From Clavaria fumosa (taxonomy: Eukaryota > Basidiomycota > Agaricomycetes > Agaricales > Clavariaceae): 64,000 nucleotides of DNA. Location: positions 1,364,001-1,428,000 of the forward strand of contig OX637806.1 in assembly GCA_951802425.1 (NCBI GenBank), in the 5' to 3' direction. The position numbers were made by a program, and so were the translations under genes. Positions 11,861-23,044 of this stretch are shown here, in pieces. Below the pieces are notes generated by a model. The model was given only the letters and a program-made list of their open reading frames with translations. It was not told the origin of the DNA and did no database searches. Every line of letters starts with the position of its first letter. Position 1 is the stretch's first letter.

Positions 11861-14800
11861 TTGATTGCGAAGCCATCCTCCTGTGTTGAGATGCATTCAG
11901 AAATGAGAAGGAAGGGTGGGCCAAAAGTAGTAGAGAGAGAGTTTATTGTGAAGAAATATGCCAGGCGGAGGAAGATGGTTGCAAAGGATCATAGGATCTC
12001 TTGGGGATTGAGGGCGGAGCCAAAATCACCATCAAAAGAGCATCCAAAGACAGTGGCTGTTGGGGATACCATGCTGCAGATGGATGAAGACTGCCTGGAA
12101 GAGAATCTGGAAAAGAGTCCAACTAAAAGATTTAATCAATCAAAGGTGAAGAACTTCGCTCGCTATTGATGGTTATGGTTTCTTAATTGCATCCTAGTCT
12201 CAAAACAACTTCCTAAGGGAGTGGAAAGAGGATGCCTGTGCCATTCATCTCACCGAGCTGGTAGCACTTGAAGCACCACCTAAGAAGTTTGATTGTATTG
12301 TTTGCACCCAGCCAACTGCTCTGTTTCGGTGTCTTGATTGTGTTCAAGGCCAGGGCCTCCTCTGCCTTCATTGCTTCCTGGAACAACACCAGCAGCTCCC
12401 ATTTCATCGCATTACCAGATGGAATAGCAGGTTTTTTCAGCACAATGAATTAAGTCATCTTGGCCTTTCAATCTATTTTGGACACCATGGGAAGCCATGC
12501 CCAGCATATCTGGACTCTTCTCTAGACATGATGATGGACCAAGATATGGATGGAGAGGATGCTTGGGAAGATGAGGCTCTAGAAGGAGATGCAGAAGAGC
12601 CATTCATGGATGTTCAAGAACCAAGATTCCACCGAAGCAATGATGTCGTTTTTGTGACAAACATAGGTGTCTTGAAATACCAAGTCAAATGGTGCATCTG
12701 TGACGATGCTCCTCCTGCCCATATCCAGCTCTTCCAAATGCAATTCTTTCCTGCAACCCTCAAGAGACCCTCCACTGCATTCACCTTTGATGTCCTAAAG
12801 CAGTTTCACATTGAAGCTGTAGAATGTAAAGTTGCTGCCCACAATTTCTACTCCAAGCTTCAGAGAGTAACAAACAGCACTTTCCTGACATCAGTTCCTG
12901 TAAGTGACATAACTTACAGTACCTCATTGGCATTAACTAGTATATTGTACAACAGGATCGCTACCGAGAGTTAATGAGGGTATCCAGACAGTGGAGACAT
13001 CTTGAAGCACTGAAGCGGGCTGGTTTTGCCCACCAGGCTGACAAAATCTGCAAACCGGGAGACCTAGTGCTGTTTTGTCCAAGCTGTCTACAACCAGGGA
13101 TCAATGTTCCTCTTAGAGAGGTGGAGAAGTCTCATGGATTGTATGTTCTCAAAGTGTCTCATGTCTGCTCCCCACTTATTGCACAAATGCAGAGACATCT
13201 ATTGTCCATCTATTGTTGCAGATGGCAATTTCAAGCTTGAGAATGTTATTACAAGAAGTCCGGAAGATGATGTCTATCTGAGCAATGGCAGGGGTTTCTT
13301 TGTCAAAAATCAGAGATATCAAAAGCACATTGAATCATCGATCGAGACAAAGCAGGTGACTATTTAGTCTGAATTCCCCTTCGCCTTCTAATTTCCTACA
13401 ATATAGAAACTGAAGTGTAATAACCATTGTGCAGTGACGCGGGCCAATGGACATGGTGGTTCACAAAGAAACCATCTTAGAGCAACTGGAGGAGGTGTAT
13501 GTGCATGTGCACACCAAGGATGCTTTTATCCTCATACCTTTGTAGACTTCCAAAAGGGAGAAAGGTGAGCCTGGATCTAGAATCAAAGTTGCTGTTTTCT
13601 AACCTTGCCCATAGACAAATGAATGTTGACTATGCCATCTGCCAAGCTCTGGAAAGAGTGAAAGCCGTCAAGAGAGTGCTCTTTATTTATGACATAGGGT
13701 GCGAGTGGTCCATCAACTTCCAGGATCGAGTTGCTGCAGGGAAATATTTGCATATAAGGGACAATCTGAATGTGACAACTGCAGTTGGGAAGTTCCATTT
13801 GGGTGCTCATGTTCAGGAATGCTTTGCTCTCTTCTCATTGAACTTTATACAAGGTGCTGGTCAGTTAGATGGGAAGATACTTGAGACACTGTGGTCATCC
13901 TTAGATAAGGTGGCAGGTCACACAAGAGGAATGTCACAGGCACATCGACAAGAGGTTCTCAACAACCACATGAATGACTCCAATTGGAAGAAATTACTAA
14001 AAGCAGGTATGTTGTTGTCACTCATCCATCAATCCCAAATATGAACTGCTTATTATTAGCCCAGTCCATCATGAGGAAGTGGAGAAAGGCTGTGCAGGAG
14101 CAGCAGGCAACAATGGCTGCTGTGGATGAGCTTACAGATCGATTAGATGAGGACTGGCTGCTGGAGTGGAAGAAATTGGAGGACAAAGCTATGGAAGAAC
14201 GAGGGGAAGCCCTTAGGATATTTGATGTCACAGATGTCAAGGGTAAGTGTCTGAATGCATGTCCCACAATCAATGTCTCATCTGTGGCATAGCTCCCAGC
14301 TGTAGTGAAATTGTGCTACAGCTGTCACAGAGGGAGCGTCAGGTTGGAGATCTTTCTGGTTTGGCCCAGCTGTTGGCAACAGCACTCAACCTGGAGAACA
14401 TGCAGTATGCTGTCCTTAACTCATATTGCAATTTGTCCACTTAAAAATGCTTAATAGGGTGTCATTGGCCCTCCAAGTCCAGACCATGAAAAATCCTTCT
14501 ATCTCAGAGAGAAAGGAGCTTGAGGAGAAGTGCAGACAACTCCAAGTCTGTATTAAAAATTATGAAAAGAGGTGTGCATCCATGTCTCTTTTTAGTGATG
14601 GGTGTACAGAAGTGGTTGTGCAAAACTTTTGGGCTTCCAAAGTGGACCAGAAGAGAATGAAGAGTGACAATGGGATACAACCAGAGTTTGCATCCTTATT
14701 TCTCCCATCTAATTTATCAAAGCAAGATCGAGATGAGTTTGCATTGGAGGAGATGGGAAATCTTGAAGCACAGCTTCGTGTTGGACAAATCAACGATGCC

Positions 14801-15491
14801 CTTCAGCATCTCAGGGTTGCGCTAGGAGAGAAGTCTCTGATATATCAGGCAAAGGTATTTTCCATATTGTGTAATAGAAATATACTTACATTTTTGTGCA
14901 GGTTTGGAATGCTCACAGCCAGCGGACTTCAACAAGGGCATGGAGTGGAGTCAACAAAATGGAATCACATGTGCAACATGCTGTTAGAGACTACAAGCGA
15001 GCAAGGGCTGCTCTGCTTAGACTTGACAAGATGGACGCCAAATTTAAAGACATCACGCAAGATGACTTAAAGATGCCAGGAGATGTTGTGGAGGAAAATA
15101 GAATTGGGCAACACTCTGATGTTCTGGCATGGTTCTGGAGATTAGACTATCATGTTGAAGGTGCAGAGGGTGGCGAAATAATGAAAGAATGTGGGTCATT
15201 GGATCAAATGGGTACTTCTGGAATCTGACATTATGAATAGTTTACAGGGTGAACTGGTTGAGGGCCAGGGCCCGATTTCAATGTTGGGATGAAGAAGTCA
15301 CTCTCTTGAAACATGAGATGCAGTGGACAATGGGATATTTCAAGAATAAGAAGGAGGAATGGGAGAGCATGGCTGCAGATATGGAGGACCTGAAAGATGG
15401 GTTAAAATGCTATGCAAATAAGCAGGCTGATGTGTGGGAAAGGTTTGAAAGGAATGCAGAGCTGGTATTTAGCAGGGCAGCACAGTTCTAG
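11861..15491 (+). CDS. KDZ-superfamily DNA transposase, apparently intact, 11 exons
   Basis: Eleven exons join into one open frame of about 1037 codons: 11861-12145, 12198-12899, 12956-13140, 13193-13355, 13407-13564, 13615-14006, 14060-14242, 14293-14404, 14458-14854, 14902-15194 and 15248-15491. All introns are 47-56 bp and GT-AG; the last donor is weak. The first ATG could also be 11891. Residues about 128-200 form a CxC2-type cluster (CIVC, CLDC, CLHC, then 'GHHGKPCP'). The putative RNase H-fold catalytic residues are Asp in 'VADGNFKLE' (about 398), Asp in 'IYDIGCEW' (about 524) and Glu in 'KILETLWSSLD' (about 588), with conserved 'HQGCFYPHTFVDFQKGER' between the first two. The C-terminal 400 residues are helical and charged. 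KDZ proteins move DNA by a cut-and-paste DDE mechanism. No stop or frameshift was found, unlike almost every other element here. The terminal repeats were not located. Confidence 0.85.
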
Positions 15492-15560
15492 GCAATCTAA
15501 ATCTGCTAGTAGCTTTGAGATGGCTTTTAGAATATGCTGTTCACATATGCTCAAATTGAA
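15492..15560. other. 3' region of the KDZ gene
   Basis: Short AT-rich non-coding stretch between the transposase stop codon and the minisatellite; nothing specific was seen in it. Confidence 0.4.
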
Positions 15561-15794
15561 GGCAGAATATCCATTTGGCATCTGCTGTATTAGAGGTAAT
15601 AGCTGGCAGAATATTCATTTGAGGTCTGCCATATCCGAGGTAATAGCTGGCAGAATATTCATTTGTGGTCCACCATATCAGTGGCAATAGCCAGCAGAAT
15701 ATTCATTTGTGGACTGCCATATCAGTGGCAATAGCTGGCAGAATATTCATTTGAGGTCTGCCGTATCCGAGGTAATAGCTGGCAGAATATTCAT
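15561..15794 (+). repeat. 44-bp minisatellite, five units plus a partial sixth
   Basis: Units begin ggcagaatattcattt (15561, 15605, 15649, 15693, 15737, 15781), each exactly 44 bp and ending in a form of 'ggtaatagct'. Units 2 and 5 are nearly identical, and 3 and 4 share the 'atcagtggcaatagc' variant, suggesting duplication of pairs. There are no spacers, so this is not a CRISPR-like array. Confidence 0.9.
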
Positions 15795-15830
15795 GACTTT
15801 CACCCAAAAAATAGGTGACAGGTGATTAAC

Positions 15831-16275
15831 TGGAGGATATTGAGTGATACAATATACCCCCTTAATTTGAGTGATTACAAACTGCAGGATATCAAGTGAT
15901 ACAATACACCTCTCAACTTGAGTGATATTAAACTGGAGGATATTGAGTGATATGACACACCTCTCAATTTGAGTGATGTTAAACTGAAGGACATTGAGTG
16001 ATACAATACACCCCTTTAATTTGAGTGATATTAAATAGAAAGATATTGAGTGATACAATACACCCATTTAATTTGAGTGATATTGAACTGGAGAATATTG
16101 AGTGATATAATACACCCTTTAAATTAAACTGGAAGATATTGAGTGATACAATATACTCCCTCAATTTAAAAGATTAAACTGGAGGACTTTGAGTGATACA
16201 ATACACCTCTCAATCTAAGTGATATTGAACTGGAGGATATTGAGTGATACACCTCTCAATTTGAGTGACAATAAG
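15831..16275 (+). repeat. About 60-bp degenerate minisatellite built on 'ttgagtgatac'
   Basis: Around seven to eight units follow the form ggaggatattgagtgatac...cacctctcaatttgagtgatattaaact, with variable length (one unit is shortened near 16110 and another near 16240). Each unit contains gagtgat twice, so the array may have grown from a half unit. It adjoins the 44-bp array and may be subterminal sequence of the KDZ transposon. Confidence 0.85.
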
Positions 16276-16298
16276 TCACAAAATCTTATTGTCTAGAT

Positions 16299-16380
16299 GG
16301 GGACTGTAGTGTAATGGATAACACAGCAGTTGTGGGTTGAGTCCAATTCCATGAGCACTTGGGTTCAACTCCCACTGAGT
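16299..16380 (+). repeat. tRNA-like relic, probably from a SINE
   Basis: The sequence holds an A-box match (TAGTGTAATGG at 16307-16317) with a GTGT/ACAC D-stem, and a B-box match (GGTTCAACTCC at 16362-16372) with a short TGGG/CCCA T-stem. Spacing is tRNA-like, but no convincing acceptor or anticodon stem pairs. A functional tRNA is therefore unlikely; a pol III-derived SINE head or pseudo-tRNA is the best reading. Confidence 0.5.
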
Positions 16381-16567
16381 GCATAATCTACAGGCTAAAA
16401 AAACACTTGGAGATAGAGTTAAAATCACTGAAAGTATGTAGAATCCACCTAAAATATCAAGTTGAAATGTGCCTGATAGCAGTGACATTCACCTGGAGAG
16501 CAGTAGGTGAGTTTGGTCATATATGTGCCAAAAATAACCCATTTCATTTACCTGATTATCAACCAAT
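16381..16567. other. Non-coding flank with repeated 'tcacc' motifs, target of E3
   Basis: This AT-rich stretch ends in CCAAT, one half of the E3 target duplication; the other half is at 27715-27719. Motifs such as gtgacattcacc resemble those just right of E3 at 27.85-28.07 kb, so the two flanks were once continuous. Confidence 0.55.
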
Positions 16568-16856
16568 TGTTAGGATTGCTTACCTAAGCCATCCCAAAAA
16601 GGAGGAGTTGTGGAGAAATTAGAGAAGATTGTTGGAAGGTCACATGACCTGTGGTGGAGGATTACATAATCGGGAGATCACATGACTTGGGCCTGGGCGC
16701 GTCACGTGATCCGAGAAGTCCGAGCATGGGAACACCGGCAAATGCCAAAGTGTTCGCTATATATACTACGTCTTTTCCATTCTTGTACCCTTTTCCCCTT
16801 ATCTTAGTATTGTTGTCATGACCTTACGCTTAAGTTGTGTGAGACCCAGTCTGATA
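16568..16856 (+). repeat. 5' LTR of E3 (289 bp)
   Basis: Starts TGTTAGGATTGC and ends CAGTCTGATA. It has CACATGACC and TCACGTGATCC sites and a TATATATACTACG box. It is more CpG-depleted than its 3' partner, for example acaccgg against acgccgg. Confidence 0.93.
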
Positions 16857-16948
16857 TAATACTAAGATCTGCCTGTCTGCCCTAGCCCCGTGTCCTAACC
16901 CAGCTAGCCTGGACCCTTAATTTCAAACTGTGACACGTTGTCACAGCT

Positions 16949-17238
16949 TGTTAGGATCGCTTATGTAAGCCATCCCAAAGTGCAGTTGTGGAGAAACTGG
17001 GGAGGGTTGTTGGAAGGTCACATGACCTGTGGCTGGGTCGGATTATGTAATCATGTAAGATCACATGACCTGGGCCTGGGCGCATCACGTGATCCGAGGG
17101 TCCGAGCGTGGGAACGCCGGCAAGTGCCGAAGCGTTCGCTATAAGTACTTTCGCTTTTCCTTTTTTGTACTCTTTTCCCCTTATCTTAGTATTGTCGTCA
17201 TGACCTTACGCTTAAGTTGTGTGAGACCCAGTCTGATA
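16949..17238 (+). repeat. 5' LTR of E2 (290 bp)
   Basis: Starts TGTTAGGATCGC and ends CAGTCTGATA, and is preceded by the CAGCT target repeat. The sequence after it (taatactaagatccgcc) is not an obvious tRNA primer site; chromoviruses of the Tf1 type prime on themselves, but that was not shown here. Confidence 0.95.
17016..17150 (+). promoter_or_regulatory. LTR promoter module of E2: three E-box-like sites and a TATA box
   Basis: GGTCACATGACC at 17016-17027, TCACATGACC at 17061-17070 and the perfect palindrome ATCACGTGAT at 17084-17093 lie upstream of a TATAAGTAC box near 17141. The same order is kept in the E1, E3, E5 and E6 LTRs despite decay. CACGTG and CACATG are bHLH-type sites, so a host bHLH factor may drive the family; this is inference. 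Confidence 0.6.
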
Positions 17239-17812
17239 TAATACTAAGATCCGCCTGTCCACCCTAGCCCCGTGTCCTAACCCGGCTAGCCTGGACCCTT
17301 AATTTCAAACTGTGACACGTTGTCACAGCTCAGCCCCTATCATCCTCTTCTCCTTTACCCTGCCCGCGGTGTGTAACAGAACTGCACGAAATTTTTACTG
17401 TGTGTAGATACACGTGACCAGACCCAGAGGAAGTCAACTGTGACCCTCCCCAAGTGATACCGAGTGCCCAAGGCCCGGAACTTTGTTTTACAGCTACATA
17501 CCAGTGAATCGTGTAGTGTACAGGGCAAGGAAAGGCCCCTACATAGTCTTTCTGTAGTTTCCTGGTCCAGTGGACAGGGCCCTTGCTCTGTGACCATTGT
17601 CAGAAGGGCGCACGGGCAACTCATTAGGAGTTGTGGAGTGACCACCTGGGACACCATTTGGGCCCCACGTTAACAAAAGTTTCATAGAATAAGAGTTCTA
17701 TAGGTACATAAGTACACAGAAGAGCAGCCTAAGAGGACAGGACTGTTAAGAGATCGAAGAAATCCTGAGTGCCCAAGGCCTGGAACTTTATTTACAGCAT
17801 CCAGGGCCTGTG
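17239..17812 (+). other. 5' untranslated leader of E2
   Basis: The 574-bp leader runs between the 5' LTR and the gag ATG. The homologous leader of E3 begins at 16857, is cut by E2, and resumes at 22562-23044 with close similarity. No open frame of note is present. Confidence 0.8.
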
Positions 17813-20800
17813 ATGGCAGACCATGTCGCCCCGCCTGTAGCCCAACCTATGAGGCTTGACCTATCTGTTGCCCCCTTTGATGGGCAGAAAAGGAACTTCC
17901 GTACATTCCTCCGATCCCTTCGCCTCCTGTTTATGGCGAACCCGACTGTCTATGCTGTGGACCTGGTGAAGGTCCTTTTTGCTCTGAGCAAAATTACTGG
18001 AGAAGGATTCGCTGCAGAGTGGGCGAATATGAAGGCGGAAGAGATCCTGGGTAGTGGCAAGGCCGGAACCTGGGCAGAGTTTGTGGAGGAGATGAAGCGC
18101 GCATTCGACGACCCGAATGACTGTGCGACTGCCCTTGCTGATATTGCAGGGCTGAAACAGGGTGCCATGACAGCACCAGAGTTCTTCGCGAAATTCGAGA
18201 CGCTGTCCCGACGGGCGAAGTTGAGTGCAGAGAAGGACTCAGGAATCCTAGTCCATTGGCTGGAGTTGAACCTGAGTAGGAGGTTGGTGGAGAGAATCTA
18301 TGGTGTCTCCCCGATGCCAGAGACATATGGAGAATGGAAGGTGCTGGCTGAGAGGCTTGATGCCCAGCAAAGGCGACTGGATGGGATACTCACGGAATGG
18401 ACACCGCGACCCACTGTGACCCCTGCGCGACCCACCGCAACCCTACCGCGACCTGCCGTGACCGTTTCGCGACCTCTTGTGACCCCTCTGCTGTGTACTC
18501 CAGATGTGGCCATGGCCCGAGGATGGGCCCCTGCTGATGAGAGATGTTGTTTCCGATGCCACCAGACTGGCCATGCTGTCCGTTTCTGCCCCCTGCCTGA
18601 TACGCGTCTGCAGGTCCCAAGGGCCCAAACCCGGGCAGCACCATGTGCCCCCCAAATGGCGGAGGGATATGAGAAAGAGATTGCACGGCTCCGAGCCTGC
18701 ATAGAGCTGTGTGAGAGAGAGAGGAGGACTCCCACTGGGGAGAAGAAGTGTGCCAGCCCCCTTTCCGTCCCTGTGCCTGCTGCAAGTATACCCCGATATA
18801 CTATCTTGCAGCGGAGACATACCCGAATTGGGGCTGAGGTGAAGGAGGAAGTGAGACTGGCAGAGCGCCTAACCAGAGTGCGGCCAGAAGTGCAGAAATA
18901 TGTGCCACGAGAGCTAGCCATCCAGGTGCACTTGGAGGCTTTCAGCACTGGCAAAGGGACCACAATGAAGGCCCTTGTCGACTCAGGGTGCACCAACTGC
19001 TTCATGGATTTGGAGTGGGCGAAAGGAGTGGGACTGGAGCCATCTCTCCTGCTGAACCCAATCACCATGTATAATGTGGATGGGACACAGAACAGGGATG
19101 GAAAGGTCCGATATGGGATAGAGGTGCTGGTGAGAGTTGGTGACCACCAGGAGCGGATCCACTTTCTGCTGGGAAAGACCCAGTCCCACAAGGTCATCCT
19201 TGGGCATGACTGGCTCAAGCGGCATAACCTGGATATCGACTGGCAGAAGGCAGAGCTGAGCCTTACCCGCTGCCCCCCACAGTGTTCCCCATCCCCTCGA
19301 GCCCCTGCACCCCTGAAAACGAGTACCCTCGCATCCACGAGTATTCTGGACACCCGTTTTCCCAACTCTGGCCCTACCCCCGATTGGCCCAGCCGCTACC
19401 CTTTGGTGTTTAGTGAAGCAAAGTGGGATGAACTTCCCCGCTCCCGACCAGACTTCGATATTAAGATCGAGTTCAAAAAGGACCCTGAGCACCTCTCCTC
19501 CAAGCTGTATTCTTTGACACGGCAGGAGATGGTGGAGATGAACCGTTGGGTGGATGAGCAGCTTGCTTCTGGACGAATCCGGCCCTCAAAATCCCCGTAT
19601 GCCAGCCCCTTCTTCTTCAAACATGAGAAGGACAAACTGCGGCCAATCATTGACTACTCGAGGCTGAATGCACACCTGATCAAGGACAAGTACCCCCTCC
19701 CCCGCATCCGAGACACAGTGGATGTGCTTAAAGGAGCGTCGATCTACTCTAAGATTGATGCAAAGGGAGGTTTCCCATCTATGCAGGTCTGGCCTGAGCA
19801 CCAGCACCGTTGCACCTTCCTGACACCCCGTGGACTCTTCGAACCAGCTGTCATGTGGTTTGGACTGCAGAATGCCCCTGCCACCTTCCAACGCTTCATG
19901 AACCATGTGTTGAGGGAGGAGATTGCAGGAGGACATGTGAGGGCCTATGTGGATGATGTCATTGTGTTTGCAGAGGACTTGGCTACACACCGGTACTGGA
20001 TGGATCGGGTCTTGAGGAAGTTTGGAGAGAATGGGTTGTGTCTCAAACTCAGTAAATGCGAGTTTGAGAAGAGTGAGATCATCTTCCTGGGGATGAAGAT
20101 CTCCCACAACAGACTAGAGCATGATCCGGCCAAGGGTGCGGCAGTCCGAGATTGGCCACGTCCTAAGAATGTGAAGGATGTCCAGAGGTTCAATGGGATG
20201 CTGAACTACCTCCGCCGGCACATCCCAAATCTTTCTGCCCGGGCAAAGCCACTCTTCCGGCTGACTGGGAATGTTCCGTGGAAATGGGAGGAGGAGGAGG
20301 AAGCAGCCTTCCGAGATCTCCGCCAGGCACTCGTATCAGCCCCGGTCTTGGCTCTGCCTCAGGACAAAGGGAGATGGAAGGTAGAGACAGATGCAAGCAA
20401 CCTGGCAACTGGTGGAGTGCTCTCGCAGCAGCAGACGGATGGAACCTGGAGAGTTGTTGACTATATCTCCAAGGCCCTCACTGCAGCTGAGAAGAACTAC
20501 GATGTGTACGACAAGGAGTTCTTGGCTGTGATTCGGGCACTTCGCGAGTGGCGAGCATACCTCATTGGAGCAGAGGAGACGATCGAGATCTGGACGGACC
20601 ATGCAAACCTCCAGTACTTCCGGAAGCCCCAGAAGTTGAAGCCGAGGCAGGTTCGTTGGGTTGGAGAGCTCCAGTGCTTTGACTTTGAGATAAAGTATCG
20701 CACTGGCAAGTCGAACACAAAGGCAGATGCACTCTCCCGGAGACCGGACTATGGAGAGATGGTGGAGGAGGATGCACCAGTGCAGGTTTTCCCGGAAACG

Positions 20801-22260
20801 GAAGTCCGTGTGTCATTCACATCGGAAATGGAGACGCTACTCCAGAAAAATAGCGCGGTACACATACAGAAGCCGGAGGAGCTTGATGATGAGTGGACAC
20901 GAGATCGTGCTGGACTCTGGCGAAAGGGGATAGTCACCTGGGTCCCCCTAGGAGCTCGTGAGGCCGTTCTCAAGTTTGAGCATGACCTCCCCGCTGCTGG
21001 ACACCCTGGGCCCTGGAAGTTGAGAGCAGCACTAGTGAAGGGTTATTGGTGGCCGGACATGGTAAAAGATGCGGATCGGTATGCCCAGGGGTGTGAGACA
21101 TGCCAGCGGACGAAGCCCGACCGTACCAAGCGTGCTGCCCCACTGCACCCCCATCTGGTGCCCGATGGTCCCTGGTCGGTGATCTCATGGGACATAGTCA
21201 GTCCCCTCCCCCTCTCCCGTGGACATAATGCCATCCTTGTTATTGTCGACAAATTCACGAAACGGACACTGCTCGAAGCGATCGGGCTCGACCTCACAGG
21301 ACTTGGAGCGGCGCGTCTCCTCCGGGATCGAGTGTTTCGTGACCATGGAGTCCCTCACAAGGTTGTGAGTGACCCGGGGTCCCAGTTCGTGTCCCGCTTC
21401 ATGAAGGAGTTCTACTCCATGATCCGGGTAAAGGCAAATCCAAGTACTGCCTTTCATCCGCAGACTGATGGACAGACGGAACGGGCGAACCAGGAGATGG
21501 AGATCTATCTCCGGGCTTACATGGACCATCTCCAGGATGACTGGGCTGAATGGTTGTCCACTGCGGAGTTTGCTCTTAATAATCGTGAGCACTCAGCAAC
21601 AGGACAGACACCTTTCTTCCTCGATTATGGACGACACCCATGGAATGGGGGGCTCCGGCCACCTTCTGAGGTGAACCCGGCGGCGGACGAGTGGATGGCT
21701 AAGCTCACGGAGTCCCGAAGAGCAGCCAAGGAGGCAATGGAGAAAGCAGTGGCAGCGATGAAGAAGAGCTACGATAAGGGGAAACGCCCAAGTCAGGAGT
21801 ACTCTGAGGGAGATCTGGTCTGGCTGGATACTAGAAACTTGAAGATGGACCGGCCCTGTAAAAAGCTTGACAACAAGAGAGCAGGCCCCTTTGCAGTTGA
21901 GGAGAAGGTGGGACCTGCTGGGTATCGCCTCAAGCTCCCTCGGGCCTGGCGCATCCATCGGGTCTTCAATGAGTTGCTGTTGACACCATACCACCCCCTT
22001 CCTTCCCTTCCCAGAACCTGCCTCCCCCTCCGCCCCCTACGATTGATGATGACCACCTGGAGTATGATGTGGAGGCAATCCTTGATGTTAAGAAGGTGGG
22101 GTGTGGAGTGAGATACCTGGTGAAGTGGTTGGGATACCCTGTAGAGGAGAACACTTGGGAGCCACGGCAGAACCTCACCAATGTGGCACTGCTTCTCCGG
22201 GACTTCTTCCTTGCTCACCCTGACAAGGCCAAGCTAGCTGGTCGGGACGCCCAGCCTTAA
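17813..22260 (+). CDS. Chromovirus Gag-Pol polyprotein of E2 (one frameshift)
   Basis: One frame runs 1432 codons from the ATG at 17813 to a stop at 22109-22111. It encodes Gag with a CCHC knuckle (CFRCHQTGHAVRFC, residue about 245), an aspartic protease (LVDSGC, about 387), RT with AYVDDVIVF (about 710), RNase H ('ETDASNLATGG', about 858) and integrase. The integrase has an HHCC zinc segment (about 1056-1105) and a DD35E core: Asp in 'SWDIV', Asp in 'VSDPGSQF' at 21371 and Glu at 21479, 35 residues apart. Near 21992 one base is missing compared with E3 (CACCCCC against CATCCCCC), so the C-terminal chromodomain ('YLVKWLGYPVEENTWEP', 22069-22260) lies in the next frame. RT and integrase look catalytically complete; loss of the chromodomain fusion may change targeting rather than chemistry. 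Gag and Pol share one frame, as in Tf1-like elements. Confidence 0.95.
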
Positions 22261-22271
22261 GAGGGGGGTGA

Positions 22272-22561
22272 TGTTAGGATCGCTTATGTAAGCCATCCCA
22301 AAGTGCAGTTGTGGAGAAACTGGGGAGGGTTGTTGGAAGGTCACATGACCTGTGGCTGGGTCGGATTATGTAATCATGTAAGATCACATGACCTGGGCCT
22401 GGGCGCATCACGTGATCCGAGGGTCCGAGCGTGGGAACGCCGGCAAGTGCCGAAGCATTCGCTATAAGTACTTTCGCTTTTCCTTTTTTGTACTCTTTTC
22501 CCCTTATCTTAGTATTGTCGTCATGACCTTACACTTAAGTTGTGTGAGACCCAGTCTGATA
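22272..22561 (+). repeat. 3' LTR of E2 (290 bp)
   Basis: Identical to the 5' LTR except for two C/G to T/A transitions at CpG. It is followed by CAGCT and then by the remainder of the E3 leader. Confidence 0.95.
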
Positions 22562-23044
22562 CAGCTCAGCCCCTATCATCCTCTTCTCCTTTACCCTGCC
22601 CGCAGTGTGTAACAGAACTGCGCGAAATTTTTACTGTGTGTAGATACACATGACCAGACCAGGAGGAAGTCAACTGTGACCCTCCCCAAGTGATACCAAG
22701 TGCCCAAGGCCCAGAACTTTGTTTTACAGCTACGTACCAGTGAATTGTGTAGTGTACAGGGCAAGGAAAGGCCCTCTACATAGTCTTTCTGTAGTTTCCT
22801 GGTCCAGTGGACAGGGCCCTTGCTCTGTGACCATTGTCAGAAGGGCACATGGGCAACTCATTAGGAGTTGTGGAGTGACCACCTGGGACACCATTTGGGC
22901 CCCGTGCTACCAATAGTTTCATAGAATAAGAGTTCTATAGGTACATAAGTACCTAGAAGAGCAGCCTGAGAGGACAGGACTGTTAAGAGATCGAAGAAAT
23001 CCTGAGTGCCGAAGGCCTGGAATTTTATTTTACAGTGCTACAGA

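Larger units (their letters stand above)
16949..22561 (+). mobile_element. Ty3/gypsy chromovirus E2, young and nearly intact, nested in E3
   Basis: Two 290-bp LTRs (16949-17238 and 22272-22561) differ at only two positions (gcgttc/gcattc and acgctt/acactt). The direct repeat CAGCT flanks it (16944-16948 and 22562-22566), and removing E2 with one repeat copy restores a continuous E3 leader. E2 therefore inserted after E3, and its LTR identity of about 99.3% indicates a recent event. A polypurine tract (aagaggggggtga) precedes the 3' LTR. The only coding defect seen is a 1-nt deletion near 21992. Confidence 0.95.

Noticed and set aside
15561..15794. CRISPR-like array of regular repeats
   Set aside because: Units are contiguous 44-bp tandem copies without spacers, in a eukaryotic genome; it is a minisatellite.
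16299..16380. Functional tRNA gene
   Set aside because: A and B boxes are good, but no acceptor stem or anticodon stem forms; treated as a SINE or tRNA relic.
18298..19365. 355-codon reverse frame opposite E2 gag
   Set aside because: It is a shadow of the intact gag-pol frame, with no similarity of its own and no splice context.
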